NCBI RefSeq assembly: GCF_011397635.1
Contig: NC_064772.1
Span: forward strand, 16,693,035-16,757,034
DNA from: Epinephelus fuscoguttatus
Lineage: Eukaryota > Chordata > Actinopteri > Perciformes > Serranidae
DNA: 64,000 nt
Direction: 5' to 3'
Part shown: piece by piece, positions 28,191 to 41,756 of the stretch
Layout of the letters: each line of letters opens with the position of its first letter
How positions within the stretch are numbered: the stretch's first letter is position 1
Program-made: the position numbers and the translations under genes
The notes under the pieces: model-generated
What the model saw: the letters and a program-made list of their open reading frames with translations, nothing else
Database searches by the model: none
What the model was told of the DNA's origin: nothing

Positions 28191-29331
28191 CCCCTTTGGC
28201 AATCATTCATAAAACTGCACGACAATATAAGATTTATAAAAGCTGCTTGATCACTGACTGCAGCTGTCAGTTTGTTCCTTATAAACCGGTGAACATGGGT
28301 AGATTAAAGGAAGGTATGGACGCCAATGCTCTGAATAATTTAGTGAAACATCTGGAAAACCCCAATCCCCACATCTACAGCTTCACCTCTCCTGGTGCGC
28401 CCAGGTGGCGCAGTATCGAGGGTGTCCACCAGAGAGCAGCAGCGCTTTAGTTAAACACAGCGGGGCTCTACTGAGGCCTCAGAGGAGGAAGGAGACGAGG
28501 AGAGCAAGTCAAGAGAACTGAGCTGGATTAAGTGAGTGTTAAACAAGTGATTAATTGATTAATCAAGACAATAAGGGGCAGATTAATGGATAATGAAAAT
28601 AATTGTTAGTTGCAGTGCTATTGTTAATAACTGAGGAGAAAACTGTGGGGGAATAGTTACTTTTTTGTCTTTTTTACCTTAACTCACACTGTACTCACCT
28701 ATATAGTGAATTTAATTGTGAAAATAAACTATTCCTAATTTTTTTGGTGACACCCTGGGGCTCTCTCAAGGACCCCTGGGGTCATTATGCTGTGGTGGAA
28801 ACTAACTAACTAAGAATATGTACTGTACTAAAGCTAGTAACTGTATTTAACGCAAATAATTATAGGCTATTGCTGTTATATGCACTTCTTCTTCCACTTC
28901 TTACTTCACTTCTGACAGACCGTGTTGGTCTGAACAATGTCTATTTTCTTATAAAGTAGTCTGTATATAGTTTGAAAATCAATGTAATATGTACCAGAGG
29001 AGCATGCTTAAGTAAATATATTGAGAGGCTTATTAAGTCATGACAGACTACAACTTTGTCTTTATAAACTTTTTAAAATCTTGTAAAGGGGCATGTTCCC
29101 CCATGTGTCTTGCCTCAGGAGTCATTTTGAGTCAAACAAACCGATGCAGAAGATTAACTTTATTTTCAAATTTTGATGCTGCTTGTACTTTAACTGCAAC
29201 ATAAATCTTACAAGAAACATAAATTATTTTTGATGGTTTTTAATTTCAAATTGACAGGTCTAGGACAAATCCCAATTGCAGAGGTATTTTTTTTTTTTTT
29301 TTTTTTTTTAAAAATAACTTTATCATAGTCT
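28191..29331. other. Intergenic DNA, no gene recognised
   Basis: An 84-codon open frame at 28196-28450 has no family similarity or splice context that I recognise. A fragment of the AT-rich repeat family lies at about 28540-28620. A T-run is at 29287-29309. Confidence 0.4.
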
Positions 29332-29710
29332 TGCTCACCAGACCTTTCTCAGGAAAAGAAAGGTCTGGCTGGGCCGACTCTCACTTTAAGATTGGAGAAA
29401 AAAAACGTACTTCTTGTACTTCTTTCACCCAATCACAATCGTTCTGGGCGGTGCCACAGCAACAGTGCGCTTGCAAAAATATTGCCGGGGGGAAACAGGT
29501 TTTGGTGTAACACGCCCACAAAAATATCGCCTACAGGACGCGAACCATGGCAGAAAAATGGCTACATCCCCGCAAGATCAAACACCGCAAAAGTTAGTAA
29601 AGGACATGTTGAAAACTGCAACCGGAGGTGGTAGGGCGGGACTTCAGCTGGTGGCTCATTCTGCCCAATGAGAGGCTGATCTATGCAGCAAACTTCCGCC
29701 CACTCAGACT
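29332..29710. repeat. Interspersed repeat, likely non-autonomous DNA transposon
   Basis: Begins with a small palindrome (CCAGACCTTTCTC ... GAAAGGTCTGG, 29338-29368). It continues with CCAATCACAATCGTTCTGGGCGG, a signature I associate with abundant teleost Harbinger-like repeats, and ends near CCCGCCCAC-type sequence. The superfamily is a guess. Open frames on the plus strand here are within the repeat. Confidence 0.45.
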
Positions 29711-29822
29711 ACTTTATCATAAATATTTCATTGACTGACAAAAATATTTTATAAAACATGCAAGTGCAAATAAATCATTAAAATGGGGAAGAATTTAAGA
29801 TGGATAGCTAGCACAACCCCCT

Positions 29823-29827
29823 ACACA

Positions 29828-29878
<51 letters not shown>
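29823..29878. repeat. (CA)n microsatellite
   Basis: More than 25 CA units with one interruption. Confidence 0.95.
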
Positions 29879-29879
<1 letters not shown>

Positions 29880-29881
<2 letters not shown>

Positions 29882-32800
29882 ACCACATGTGTACACAGAC
29901 CACAATTTGTTACATCACTACGGCACACTATTTAACCTAGCTACCTCATCTACAGCAGGCTAATTTTGTTAGCTAATGTTACCAGCTATAACGTTACTAT
30001 CATAACATAAAGTCAACTAGTTAGCCATTTAGACTGATAATAGAGTGTTTCAGGGATGATGTTTTTCTGTAGGCCAGCACAAAGGTCAGCATTGCCCTGG
30101 TTCCTTCATCAAAGAGCCTGTGGGATTTTTCCACTGGATTTTCAATTATTGCAGAAAATCAACTCTGTGGCAAACAAACATTTATGATACTTATATATTT
30201 TGTTCAGCAAGATAATCTTCACAAATGAACACCATGTTTGTAATTTTTGAAGCCTAAATGAAATTGCCAGAAAGAAAAAGCTAACGTCAGGCTATAAACA
30301 AACTACACTACGGTCGCATGTGTTAATGTCGCCACCACAACGAGGCTGTAAAAGCCATGTTTGGTGTGATGACGTTCTGTAGTCTTATTTAGCCTCTTGT
30401 TAGCTTGTTTTGTAAGACGTATAAAAGCTTCAAAAGTCACAAATAGGGTATTAACTAACTTATTTTATGTTGTAGAACAAAACGTGAAAGTCTCTCAAGC
30501 TTATTTTGGGGATCTAAACAAAAATCCATTAAAAAAAAACCCACTGATTTTGAGACAAGGGAACTGGCACTACTTAAATGCTAACTCATTCCTGGGGCAC
30601 TCTATAATATCTAAATTTATTACTGATGGTTAGCTGTTACTGGGATGTGGAATGATGGTGTACCCTACATACTTTGTTAAAAATCTACCATTAGCAAAGC
30701 TTCATTTTTCACATATTTTAAAAAATGTATTTGTAATTGTATTTTTTTGGATCAAACTAATGGATCACCCTCCATGTGATTCTTATATGAGCCGTAAACA
30801 AATTTTGTGTATGTATATCCTTATAAATAATCACAGAGGCATATTTCCACTATCAAATAATATAATCTTATCTCAGAGCCACTTCTTTTGATTTCCTCCC
30901 ACCAGCAAAATGATTTTGCTGCTATTTAAAGATTAGCACGGCTACTACCACCCAAGAAAAGAGCTGATATGAAAAGTGGCTCCAGTATTGGGTCAGGAAG
31001 GGAATAACATGAGGGGGCAATTTACCGCTAGGGTGCACAAGCTTTAGCAGAATAGATGAATATACCCATTAACTTTTTTGACATTGCGAGGACACCCAGG
31101 AATATACACCTGGGTGTAAATAGCATGGTTGCAAATCTGTATCTGCCTTAAATATTGAATCCAAAATGTTAGAATTGGCCTTAAAGAGCCTGTCACATGT
31201 AGTCTGTGTGCATTTGTAGAAAGTATAACTCCTCCTTGGTTAATTAAAACCCCTAAATTCTGAGAAATGACTTGCATGACCTCAGTGTTTTCATCCTGCT
31301 TGGTCCCTTACATGTCGAGTAAACTGAACTTGGACACCAATTAAAAGGGTAAAATATTTCTTTGCATGAATGAGTCCTTAGATCTTCTAGCCAAAACAGA
31401 ATTTACATATCTCACTGCAGTCCGGTCACACTTACAGTATCTTCCCAACACACACAAGAGGAGGAAATCTAATGGAACTGAATGTGTTTTGTCGCTCCTA
31501 CTCCCTGATTTAATTGCACAGCACATACTGTGGAATGTGATTATCGGCCGCAGCTGAAGTTGCAAATGCGACATTGGAAATATGGTAAACGGTGATTGCA
31601 GCAGAGGAGGAATATCCATCTCCTTACACTTTGTATGTGCGGCACAGCTATAAAACAAATTCAATATACAGAAGTCCCTCTCTCTAAGCCCTGCAGTAAA
31701 TCATACATCTGGTAGTCGTTGTAATCTTTGAGAAGAACTGCCTCTTAAATGGCCCCTGCTCTCTGATGAGACCACTGTTACTGTGATCTACAGCTGGAAC
31801 ACATAAGCACACGACTGAGTCTTTTCATCTTCCATGCGGGTTAAAGCACCTATAAACCGTCAGCAGATCTCACTCGACTGTACGTGTATTATCTCTAAAT
31901 TCAATACGGTCTTGTACAAGAAAGATGCAGCCCTCCAAAACACATTCAGTAAATCAGCCAGCCAGCTGTCTGCTGAGGTGCTTTACAACTCAAAGTGCAG
32001 TTATATTCACTCTGGTTATTATGTTGTCCATTTTCCAAGTCCGGACCTCGATTCATTACCAGTCATTATTCCTGCTGTGGCAGCGCGTAAAAATCTTTGA
32101 ATGGGTTGAGGCTGGAAAGTCTCCTTTTTTGCTCTGTAATACAAAGTAGAGTTACGCACTGCAGAGTTTATCTCAGAGCCACAGAGGTTCCTGCTGTAAT
32201 GAACCGTCTGCTTTTTTATCCCACTGATTAAATGCCTTTTTTTGTACTTTGTTCTGGACTGGTGCATGTCTGAGCGAGAGGGGAGACAGAAAGGGCCTGC
32301 AGCATGCCACAGGGCTCTGCTGCACAACACCAGTTTCGAAAGGAGAGGACACCTGGATGTGTCCTCTCCTCACATCCACTGTTGACAGGTTTGACTTGAT
32401 TCAGAGACTTCTTCCACACCAATTTAATCAGTCTGACTCAGCAGAAACACAGTATTAACAATGTGAAGAAAAGGACAGGAAAAAAAAAGTTATTGTAAGA
32501 AATATTATGTGCCTAATAAAAAATGGGAATTTAAAACCCTTTATTTATGCATAGCACTATTTTTTTAAGCAAACAGTTGCATATTGGAAGGATCAGTATG
32601 TCATTTTCAGAAACAGCGCTGGCCTCTGGTGTGACATCTAGACCCTTTTACTGTTAGTAAACAGTATGTTGTTTTTGGGGGTGGGGCTTAGCTGGAGGCA
32701 AAACCACTGAGAGAACGAGCTAGCAAGTTCTGTTGGTTTGTTTTCAACAATGGAGGAAGATGATGTGAGTGGTGCATTCAGAAATCCTCGTTCCTCCGTC

Positions 32801-33879
32801 CAGTCCTTTCGTCTTATCACATTAACCACATTTGTCATCATTTTTGGTACACAAGCAGTGGTGGCTGGTATGTAGTAAAATTTACATTGAGCCATCACTC
32901 CTTCTATTCTAGCAATTACACACAATTACCCAATTACACAGCAAGACGACATTTTAAGACTCCTATTTAGCCTACAGCCCTGTTTTGGAGAGACGTGTTT
33001 TGCCTCCAGCTATTAAAATAACGTCATTGTGACATTGGCCCTAAAAGGATCTATAGCACACACATCGGCAGGACTTAATAAACAATAACAATGGTATTTA
33101 ATGGCAATAACAATCATTTAGGGTCCCAGTGACGGCTGATCTTGAGTAAGGAGCTCCCAGTAGATAGTCTCGCCACCAGACAATCAGAGATCTCCCCTTC
33201 TGACTGATTTAGTTAAGCAAAGCGTCTAAAGACTGACTTGTGAGTCTACCCAGCAGCTAGCTCTTCTTCTCTGAGTTAGCTGCTAACTGCTGCTAGTGTC
33301 TTTTAAAATCTCCTGGCGGTGGGTCGCACACGTACACACGTAACATGTATGTCAAAACGTCCTACCAGCTGTCCCTTTAAAACAGACATTGATTTGGTGC
33401 TGTTACTACCTCAACTGTTGACTTAAAAGTAAGACAACTCTTACAGCAGATCCATGAAATGTAGCTTTACAGCTAGCTGGCTAACCTTAGCTTGGGTTAC
33501 AGTCATTAGCGGCCAAGCTAGCTGTAACTTAGCTACACTGCATAGATCTGGCATTGGTTGCTTTGTAGCTGATAAAGTAGGCTAATTTGCAAACCAGTCC
33601 CAGTAGTCTGGATGAATAAGCTGATGTTTATCTAGACAATACAGGATTATACTACATTTGCTAGCTAGCAATTTGTCTGTGGTACAAAGCAAGCTAATGT
33701 TAACTAACATTAGCAAGCTGAAACCACAATATCACATTCAATTTCATGTCAGTGTTTCCTCTGTGATTTATTTCAGCACAGGAGGGCAGTAAAATTGTAA
33801 TATGGGACACTGATTTTGATGAATTTACTGTAAATCAGACCACAATAAGACAGGAGTCTTATCAGAGATACTTTCTGCG
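29880..33879. other. Intergenic DNA, no gene recognised
   Basis: Short open frames on both strands (for example 31341-31664, 31834-32100 and 32019-32330) overlap and have no recognised domains. The segments 32640-32700 and 32985-33010 share a GCCTCCAGCTA element in opposite orientation, so a small unclassified transposon may span them. Confidence 0.4.
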
Positions 33880-33965
33880 CAGGCACATGCTGCAGCTCTG
33901 GAGATGGACCTTAAGTCAGTGGCTTTAACAGCTTGAATTCAACCAACACGAACCTCAATGGTAAG
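33880..33965. repeat. Fragment of the foldback family (left arm)
   Basis: TGCAGCTCTGGAGATGGACCTTAAGTCAGTGGCTTTAACAGCTTGAATTCAACCAACACGAAC lines up with the left arm at 25840-25895. The right arm was not found nearby. Confidence 0.45.
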
Positions 33966-35984
33966 TGAAGCTCTGTCTTTGGGCTGCTGCTGCAAGTTGT
34001 AGCGTTATAACAGAAATGTGTGGACTCTGTAGTGATGAGTGCTGGTCCCTTGTTGACGCTAGCGGACTCTATTTCTTAGTTAACATTAGCTAACGTAACT
34101 GAAACACACTGTAGCACTGTAGTGGAGCTGAAGAGAGATGCAGCACGCTGTTGAGAGATGTTTGCCTCGAGGGCTTTCGGCCAGAAACAGATTTTTATGG
34201 ACAAGGTTCATCACATCCTATGGATTTTCCATGAAAAATTCATCCTGAGGTCATTTCATAGAAGTCACTCCACAGACTGTAGGTAACTGAGAAAGTCAGG
34301 GAAGGTCTCAGTTTTTAAGGTACATCACAGTCCATTCACCTATTGGCAATAAATCATGATAATTACATGTAAAAAGTTACATTCAGTTCCTTTAAAGATC
34401 GCAGCTGTTACTAATGGACATTATCATTCATTCTGAGTCATGTTTCTGTCCACCTGATTAATATGTCCAATATTCAGTCTTATTTAAGCTCTGTCCTTGG
34501 TCTTTGCCAACTCCTGAGAGAAATATCAGTCTCCTCATCTGCTAAATTCACCACTATGTTCATCAGCTAGTCTCTAACTGTGTTTGTCTGCTGTTTGGTG
34601 CTGAGAGTAGAGTATAACAAATTAACAGCTGCCGGCTGCGGCCAAAAATGAGACTGGGAGAGTGGTGACACAATGACCCAAAACTCACTATAAATCTGCA
34701 TAAAGCAAAACCGCAGATAGTTGTCTGTCGGTTCATCACTACAAATGACCCCTTTCATATTGTCATTTGATACTGTACATTAGAAAAATATATATTATTG
34801 GTGCTTGAAGTGTTTATATACTATTTATATTTTGGTCTGAACTACACAGTGCCTCAAAGTCTCATGTATTGGTGGTTGCAAATAGTATCCACACATTGTG
34901 TTTGGCGCTGAGTGAACAGAAATCCTCACCATGACTTTTGATACAGGACTCACCTTAGACTTCAGATCCCTCTAGTCTTTCTATCAGGCCAGGTAAACAT
35001 ACTAACTCCCCCTGCAGGATATTGCACAGTATAAGCAACATCAACACGAGGGCAGGCAGGAGTGAAATTAAGACGTCCACTCAGTGTCAAGTCATTAGGA
35101 CTGCTTCCTCTCCAACTGAGCTATTCCAAAACTAACCACTAGATGGAGGTTGTTGCTTATAAGGGGCCTGCAGTGTTACTATGTTTGAAGACCAGAGAGA
35201 GTATTGAAATATTGTTTTATAAGAATGCTGTTTAAGTTGAAATGGTTTGCTGCACACACTAAACTTTTTGGAGTCTCTATACATGAAAACTTTATAGGTA
35301 TAAAAAAACCCACAACAATTCTTATTTTCAGATGTTTATGCACAAAACAAACCATACTTATTATATTATACTCCATTTCTGCCAGTAGCCTATATCCTCT
35401 GGATACTGGACATTTAAAGGGCCATATCAGCATTTTTATAAGCACTTCCTCTACTGTTTAAGGCAGCTGTTGCTCTCCATTCCTTTCATTTCTGTGCATA
35501 AAAAAATAATTGTTATATTGCCTTGTGGGAATAACTAAACTATGACAAAGTTTCAGGCATCACCCTATTAATTATTATAAAGACATGAATAGAAATCAGT
35601 GGATACATGAAAGGTGGGCAAAATACAAATATCTACAACATAAAATCAATATCTTCAAAGCTGTTGTGTCATAAATGTGATTAATGCTAGCTTTTGAAAC
35701 CACCCGTCCTTCAAAGCAATGTCAGTGAGATCCTTTCCTAAACATAACCAAGTGGTTTTTGTGCTGAAACACATCCACACGTTAACCGCAGCGTTGTTTA
35801 AACATTAAGAAATGTGAAGTTTCAACATATCCACTACATAATGACCTATAAATGTTACATATCCATACACAGCCACTGGGTTGAGCTGATTGTCACTGGC
35901 TACGTTTGCATGCATGCTAATATGTTACTATTATTCTGAATATGACAATATTCTGAATTAGATGTGGATTATGTTAACAGGAAC
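33966..35984. other. Intergenic DNA, no gene recognised
   Basis: No exon or RNA gene was seen. At about 35370-35425, CTCCATTTCTGCCAGTAGCC ... TGGACATTTAAAGG resembles the end of the MITE found at 41757-42096. Confidence 0.4.
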
Positions 35985-36262
35985 AGCTATCCGTAACCAC
36001 TTATCCTAGTTCAGGATATTCATCCTAGCACAGGGCAGGCACACATGGAGACAGACAATTATTGACGCTCACATTCACACGGCCAATTTAGAATCACCAG
36101 TTAACCAGAACTGCATGTCTTTGGATTGTGGGAGGAAGCCAGAGAACCGGGAGAAAATCTGACACGGGTAGAACATGCAAACTCCTGCCAGCTGGCATAT
36201 TCAAACCTACAACCCTCTTACTGTAAGGCGACAATGCTAACATCTGTACCACCGTGCTACCC
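35985..36262 (+). mobile_element. L2-like LINE 3' end
   Basis: Matches the teleost L2-type tail in order. It has ATCCGTAACCACTTATCCT, AGACAATTATTGACGCTCACATTCACAC, GGCCAATTTAGAATCACC, TGCATGTCTTTGGATTGTGGGAGGAAGCC, AGAACATGCAAACTCC and GCGACAATGCTAACATCTGTACCACCGTGCTACCC. No coding part remains. The clade name is from memory; a search against Repbase or Dfam would settle it. Confidence 0.75.
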
Positions 36263-37974
36263 TTAAAACAGCTTATTCTGTTTAGATATTGCGAATTAGT
36301 AATTTTTCTGAGTTGTGTCCGCCCTCCCTCCCCTACAGATTTGAGGTTGCTGGACAGCGGCACGCTGGAGACTGATTTGTTTGCCCACAGGCGGCTGCTG
36401 TGGCAGGGCCGCATCACCGCGTCCTTGATCTTCGGTTTTTCAGTGGACCGTTCGAGCAAGTCCGGCTTCTCTGCTGCTAACGCTGCTGCCGGGATACCGC
36501 TGAGGAGACTGCTAATGCTATGTACCGGGACACTGCTAATGCTGCTTGCCGTGCTGCTGTAGCTCAGTCGTAACTGTAACTGATGCTGAGACTCTACTGA
36601 CTGCGTGACTGGTAGATGGCAGTGGGTGGCGCAACAGGCCAAAACACAAATTCAAAACATAAACATGATTTGCGGACTGTAAAAATGTTTTTTAATTGCG
36701 AATATTCTGGCTGTACTATTGTTGTCGGTGAGATCAGTATGTTATATGAACATTATTCCTCAGTCTCTGTGACATATTAGGAGGATTTTATGACTATTTG
36801 CTTTAGATTTATTACATATAGCTCCTTTAAGACGTGGAATTAGCCAATGTTATTCAGGTTTTAGGAGCATTCTTTGGACATGTATATAGAGAATATGTGT
36901 TTCAATTTCCCCCCCAACTTCATTTTCATTGAGCAAAATTAAACAAACACTGATTTCAATTATTACAACATTTTTTCCTTTTCAGTTCTCCTATATGTCC
37001 CTGTCCCTGTCTAAACTCTACTTTCATCCACACCTATATTCAAGCATATGCCCCTGCTCATACACATCTTCATCCCTACCCTCATCCGTTGCCCTCTGCC
37101 TCCTTATCAACTCTTTTTCATTATCTGTGGGACATACCCAACCAGAAACAATGTGCTTATAAAACCATTAGTGGCCCAATAAAACTGGAAAGAACTGAAA
37201 AAAAAGCTCAGTGTTAAAGCCTTCTTGGGTATATTTCTTCCCTGTTCATCACTGCCCCTGGAGCAGCCCAAAGGATGGCCAGCAGTGGGTCCCTGGGTAG
37301 TTGAATCAAGTGAATCAATTATCTCTTTGAAACTTTGAAGAAATCCTTTTTTGATGCAAAGAAGCAAAATGGCACAAGTGGCTCCAGTTGTTCCACTTTT
37401 CCATATTTTGATGTGATAAACAACATGTTGAAGCCTGTTAATCGGAGTATGCATGGCTGCATATTAACAGTAATATTAATGGAATATTTATTTTCATTTG
37501 CCATAAAAAAATGCGTAGTAGGAATATTGCCTTTTTTGTACTAAGGGCAAAAACTGGAACATATTGTGCATGGGCTTGTTGGGGAAATCCTAATGCTACA
37601 GCATTCAATGATATGTTAGACCAGGATTATTGAACCTTTTTGGCTTTTGACCCCTTGAAATTAATCAGCATCTGCTCATTACCCGTCATGACTAGATATG
37701 GCCTCAGTATGAACATGCATTGAGCTGCAGGTCAACCAAAGAGTGATTTTTCCTTCTCAGATTGTTTCATTTGAAGAAGTTTTGGAGGCCTGAAGAAGTA
37801 AAAGTAGAGTTTTTCACAAAAATAAACCAAACATCAAAGACAAGTCAGGAAAACTTAACATAACAGCAATGTGTCTATTTCTTATACTTCTCTTGAAACA
37901 CCCGTGACCTCTTAGATTTATCTTCCCATAGTTGGGAACCACTTTTTCCCAGTTTGGTGTGTAAGATCTTGACT
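36263..37974. other. Intergenic DNA, no gene recognised
   Basis: A 102-codon plus frame at 36254-36562 starts inside the LINE tail and runs into GCTGCTAATGCT-type repeats. It is not a gene I can support. The rest is AT-rich. Confidence 0.4.
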
Positions 37975-38150
37975 GACCTGCACTGAGGGGTGAACTCTAC
38001 TCTGTCCAACACCTCTGGGATGAAGCTGAATAGCAACAGGACTTCTTGCCCAACATCAGGGTTGACCTCTTTGATGCTCTTGTGGTTGAGTGGGAGAAAA
38101 TCCCTGTAGCCAGGTTCAGAAGCCTGGTGGAAAGCCTAAAAACCTATGCA
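37975..38150 (+). mobile_element. Tc1/mariner transposase 3' fragment
   Basis: On the plus strand SVQHLWDEAE, a stop, then VDLFDALVVEWEKIPVARFRSLVESLKT matches the C-terminal end of a Tc1 transposase after the third catalytic block. It is degenerate and truncated, and of the same general type as the fragment at 21577-21790. Confidence 0.6.
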
Positions 38151-39160
38151 TGGTTTTGGATTTAGGGTGACATGCTTGCTTGTTCACATATCGTATTAAT
38201 GTACAGAAACATACACTATGGATGTAGAAATACAGTACAAGTCCACACACACCGGTGGGTCATAAAAGCATTATTCATGATGCAGAAACATTGTACAGAA
38301 TAAAGTAAGGAAACATACATTTTTAATTCAAGTTCTGAATGAAAAATAAAAGTTTAATGCTCTGCTGTGAATCCCAGAGAGGTTATATTCATCATTGTGA
38401 TTCCACCTCCCTGCTGCAAAGAATTACAAGGATGATGTTCTCTCTGAGTGCTGTCACAGCGTATAGCTTTCCACAACATACTGCAAACAAACAACTCTCT
38501 GAAAATGACAGCTGTAACCAACACTTTAGACAACTGTGGGGGAAACAAGTTATGACACTTCTGAAGTCGTAATTTTTTCAAAATGAATAATGATGCCCCT
38601 CTGTTGAGCTGTATGCAGCCTTCTGTTCCTTTCTGTTGCTCTCTCCTGCAGGCATATGACAATCCATACAATAAGATCATGGCGAGACAGTTTCCTCCAG
38701 TATGAAAGCTTTGCTGTGAGTTAAATAGGAAATCAGATGCAATTTGCTAACAGGGCAAAATTCTTCCTATACGTGCGCTGAAGTTTGAATTAAAAGAAAA
38801 GTAAACCTGATCAATACACAATTATGGTGAGCACATTTGTGAAATCCTTCTAGCAAAGGCTCGACGCAATCAAATGGGGAATTAAATTTTAATCTGAGCT
38901 TTGTTTGACTATTGTACATGAAGAGAGAGGGTTAAATACTTAGCATTTATAAATTGTACATTAATGCTTTAAAAGGCATTCATCTTTTGGGAGGGGTGGG
39001 GCTGATCTGCTGGGCTCAAGGCTGGACTCAAGCCTGAGCTGCTGCAGTGGAGATGGAAGTGTCATTAGTTGTGCAGGTATTTGGTTTTCAACCAAAGTAT
39101 TAGAAAAACTCAAAGTTTGACCTGATGATAGCACTAGACTAAAAGATCCAGTTCATCTGC
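38151..39160. other. Intergenic DNA, no gene recognised
   Basis: No repeat or gene identified. Confidence 0.4.
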
Positions 39161-39164
39161 TTTA

Positions 39165-39830
39165 AAACAACTGGTTATGCTGGCACAATCATGGCTGAAA
39201 ATGCCCCCTATATCTCGCTACAAAACAACCAAATGCTGTCTGCTGTAATCTAGCCGAATTTTGTACTGTTACCTTTGTTAAATATTACTGTTGTCCCTGG
39301 TTTCATATGAGAAGAGGAAAAGTTCGCTAGTTGGTAGGCTAATTTATACAATGTAAAATGCCATAGGCTTGTGCTAATAACATTAGCATGTTGTATTTGT
39401 GGGGAAAATGTGTCCAGATAAAGACAAGTGCTTTGTCTGTGAATGTTGCAAGTTATAGTAAAGCTGATTTGTGTACTTGTGCTTGACTGGAGAGGCCCCT
39501 AACGTCTTGCAAAAAACACACAGTTTTAGTGGCACAGTCTCAGCTGGAAATATCACTGATGTCTCACTATAAAACAACCATTTTTGTTGTTTGTTGGTCT
39601 TGAGCAGTGGTCTGCAGCTTGGCAGCTGTCTTGTCTAGTTGTCCCGCCATCCACCATCCTGTCCACCTCCTGATGACAAAGTCAGCTTGTCACTACGTCA
39701 CTTTAGAAATGTTGACATGATAAGTATGAAATGTTTAAGATAATACATAAAAATAAATGTAAAAATGAAACATATCTATTGTTTGCAGAAATGTGCAATG
39801 CCAACATTTTCTTCTGCTGACTGGACTGAT
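39165..39830. repeat. Minisatellite-bearing family copy with a nested insertion
   Basis: Family units occur at about 39175-39235 (GGCACAATCATGGCTGAAAATG ... CTACAAAACAACC) and 39505-39590 (GGCACAGTCTCAGCTGGAAATATC). The family flank follows to 39830 (CACTTTAGAAATGTTGACATG, TTTGCAGAAATGTGCAATGCCAACATTTT). The two unit blocks are separated by 39266-39478, which is the reverse complement of 60747-60956 and so is a second repeat inserted into the first. Confidence 0.65.
39266..39478 (-). repeat. Inverted copy of the 60630-61320 repeat
   Basis: GTTGTCCCTGGTTTCATATGAG, ATGCCATAGGCTTGTGCTAATAACATTAGCATGTTGTATTTGTGGGGAAAATGTGTCCAGATAAAGACAAGTGCTTTGTC match 60747-60956 in reverse complement almost base for base. 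Confidence 0.8.
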
Positions 39831-41389
39831 CGGCCCCAGGCCAGAAGCACTTGAAGTCCAACATAGAGTGCAGTCACTAAATCATACAAACCTTTCTGTT
39901 GATATAGCAGAGAAAGCACAAAAGGAATCAATATGTTTTAAAAAATCAGATTCCAGAATTCAAGCCATTATTTTGATTTTTTTCAGGGAGTAAAGATCAT
40001 CTTATAATACATGTCTGAACAATTATAAATTCAATGTAAAGACTGTGATTTTAAATGCTCTGTCCACTGATTTAATATTTGCTGAAATATATACACTTAG
40101 GGATGAACAACAACAGGAACACCTGACACTAACTGAATGTAATCCAATACAGTAGCCGTGCAGTCAGTGGTTCCTGCAATCTCAGAGGGAAGAGGCTGTA
40201 ATGAGAAGCACGGAGAGCAGGTAATGAAGTGACGAGGATGAAGGTTCTTCATATTCACGCCTCATTTACTGCCAGACAGCGACAGTGTCCACAGGAAGTC
40301 TAAAGGCAGACACGTAAAAAAGATATCAGGAAACTGAAACAGATTCTTCTCCTGATGTGTTTGTCTTCGTACACCTGGGAAACTGAATGATTTAGTGGAT
40401 AACCCTCTGGTTTCTGGTGGAGTCCGACTGATATGTCACCTCCTCTCAGTCTCTGAGTGCACATACATCCTATACACACCATACATCTTCTGTGTTTTCA
40501 GCACAGCCAGTCAGGTGGCTGTCTTTAACACTCATCTAGAAACCTGTAAAGGTTTAATGACCCTCCACATCTATTACTGTTTCAAGGCTTAACTCATCTC
40601 CTTGCAGTCAGCAACGTGGAAAATACAACTAATTAGAGATCTCTCAGGAATAAAATGAAGGTTGGGAGAATGGTACATGTTCCTCCAAAATAATTGGACT
40701 GAGACAGTTGATGGCTTGCAGATATACTGCTGCTCTGGGGCAGTAAAAACAGACCTGGTGTCCTCTTCCACCTCCTTCATGCCGGTTGGTCTCATATTTC
40801 AGGATTTGTCAAGAATCCATCTTATTAGTTTAATACAGGAGAAGAGTGGATGTGAAAACAGGCTCCTATATCACCAGCAGTGTTGAGCATTACTTTCATT
40901 TCCCCAGCAGCAATACAGTGAGCTATATACTGTACTACCAACTGAGAGCAGGATGGAATCAGTTAAATTGAGAAAACTGTGTAAAAGTTTAATATAAGTG
41001 TCTTGATTTTATGCCTTCAGGCCAAAAATCATTTCCTTTGAACCTGAACACTGCTTAAAAATGCAGATACTCTACTTTTGCACAGCATGCAAGAGAAATG
41101 TAATATCTACTATCAGAATGTGTTCTTTCATCTTTCTTGTCCATTTGTTGCCATAAAAATAAACTTTATAATGTTTTTTACAGCCCACAGTGTGCCCACA
41201 AATGTCTACCATTTGGACTTCCAGTCTGAGCCCTCGTGGACTCGTACGTGCTGTGATGTGTTCATTGTTAACGTGTTAAGTCTGTGAGAGCAGAGACTAC
41301 AAACCACTGATAGACAGTCCTTAAGTTAGTTTCACTTGTTGCTGTGGGAACGTTTGACCGATAGCTACTACTGTCCTTGCATTTTCTCT
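39831..41389. other. Intergenic DNA, no gene recognised
   Basis: No exon, RNA gene or clear transposon was seen. Short overlapping frames between 40300 and 40886 have no recognised domain. Confidence 0.4.
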
Positions 41390-41600
41390 GTGTTCTAATA
41401 CCCATACTACCATACTATTTAGTATGCTGGAAGCTTTAGTATGTGCCAATACATAGTATGTCAAATGCAGTGTGCCTAAAACACCAGGATGTTCTAATGC
41501 ATCTGGTTGCATTTTGCAGTATGCAAAATGCTTTCCTGGCTATTCTGACCCACAATCCTCTGCACAGCAGAAGACTCATCACATCAACTGAGCCACAGAC
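41390..41600. repeat. CATACTA/TAGTATG-rich interspersed repeat
   Basis: Contains ATACTATTTAGTATGC, AATACATAGTATG and GCAGTATGCAAAATGC, followed by CTGACCCACAATCCTCTGC. This is a short palindrome-rich signature seen in dispersed teleost repeats. The family is not named. Confidence 0.4.
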
Positions 41601-41756
41601 AGTTGACAGCTTGACAATTCATTGACAGCTCATTTTGACAGCTGTCAGGGGCCACAATGATGGATGACAGCGCATTCAAGTGACTGGTGACCAGTCGAAG
41701 AGGGTGTGAAAATAGTGCATGAATGTTGAATACATTCTAAATATGTAATTTAAAGG

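Noticed and set aside
28196-28450. Open frame MAIIHKTARQYKIYKSC...
   Set aside because: No recognisable family, no splice context, and it lies beside AT-rich repeats. Chance is the simplest explanation.
36094-36642. 182-codon minus-strand open frame, the longest uninterrupted one apart from the transposase
   Set aside because: It runs antisense through the L2-like LINE tail and into low-complexity sequence, and matches no protein I know.
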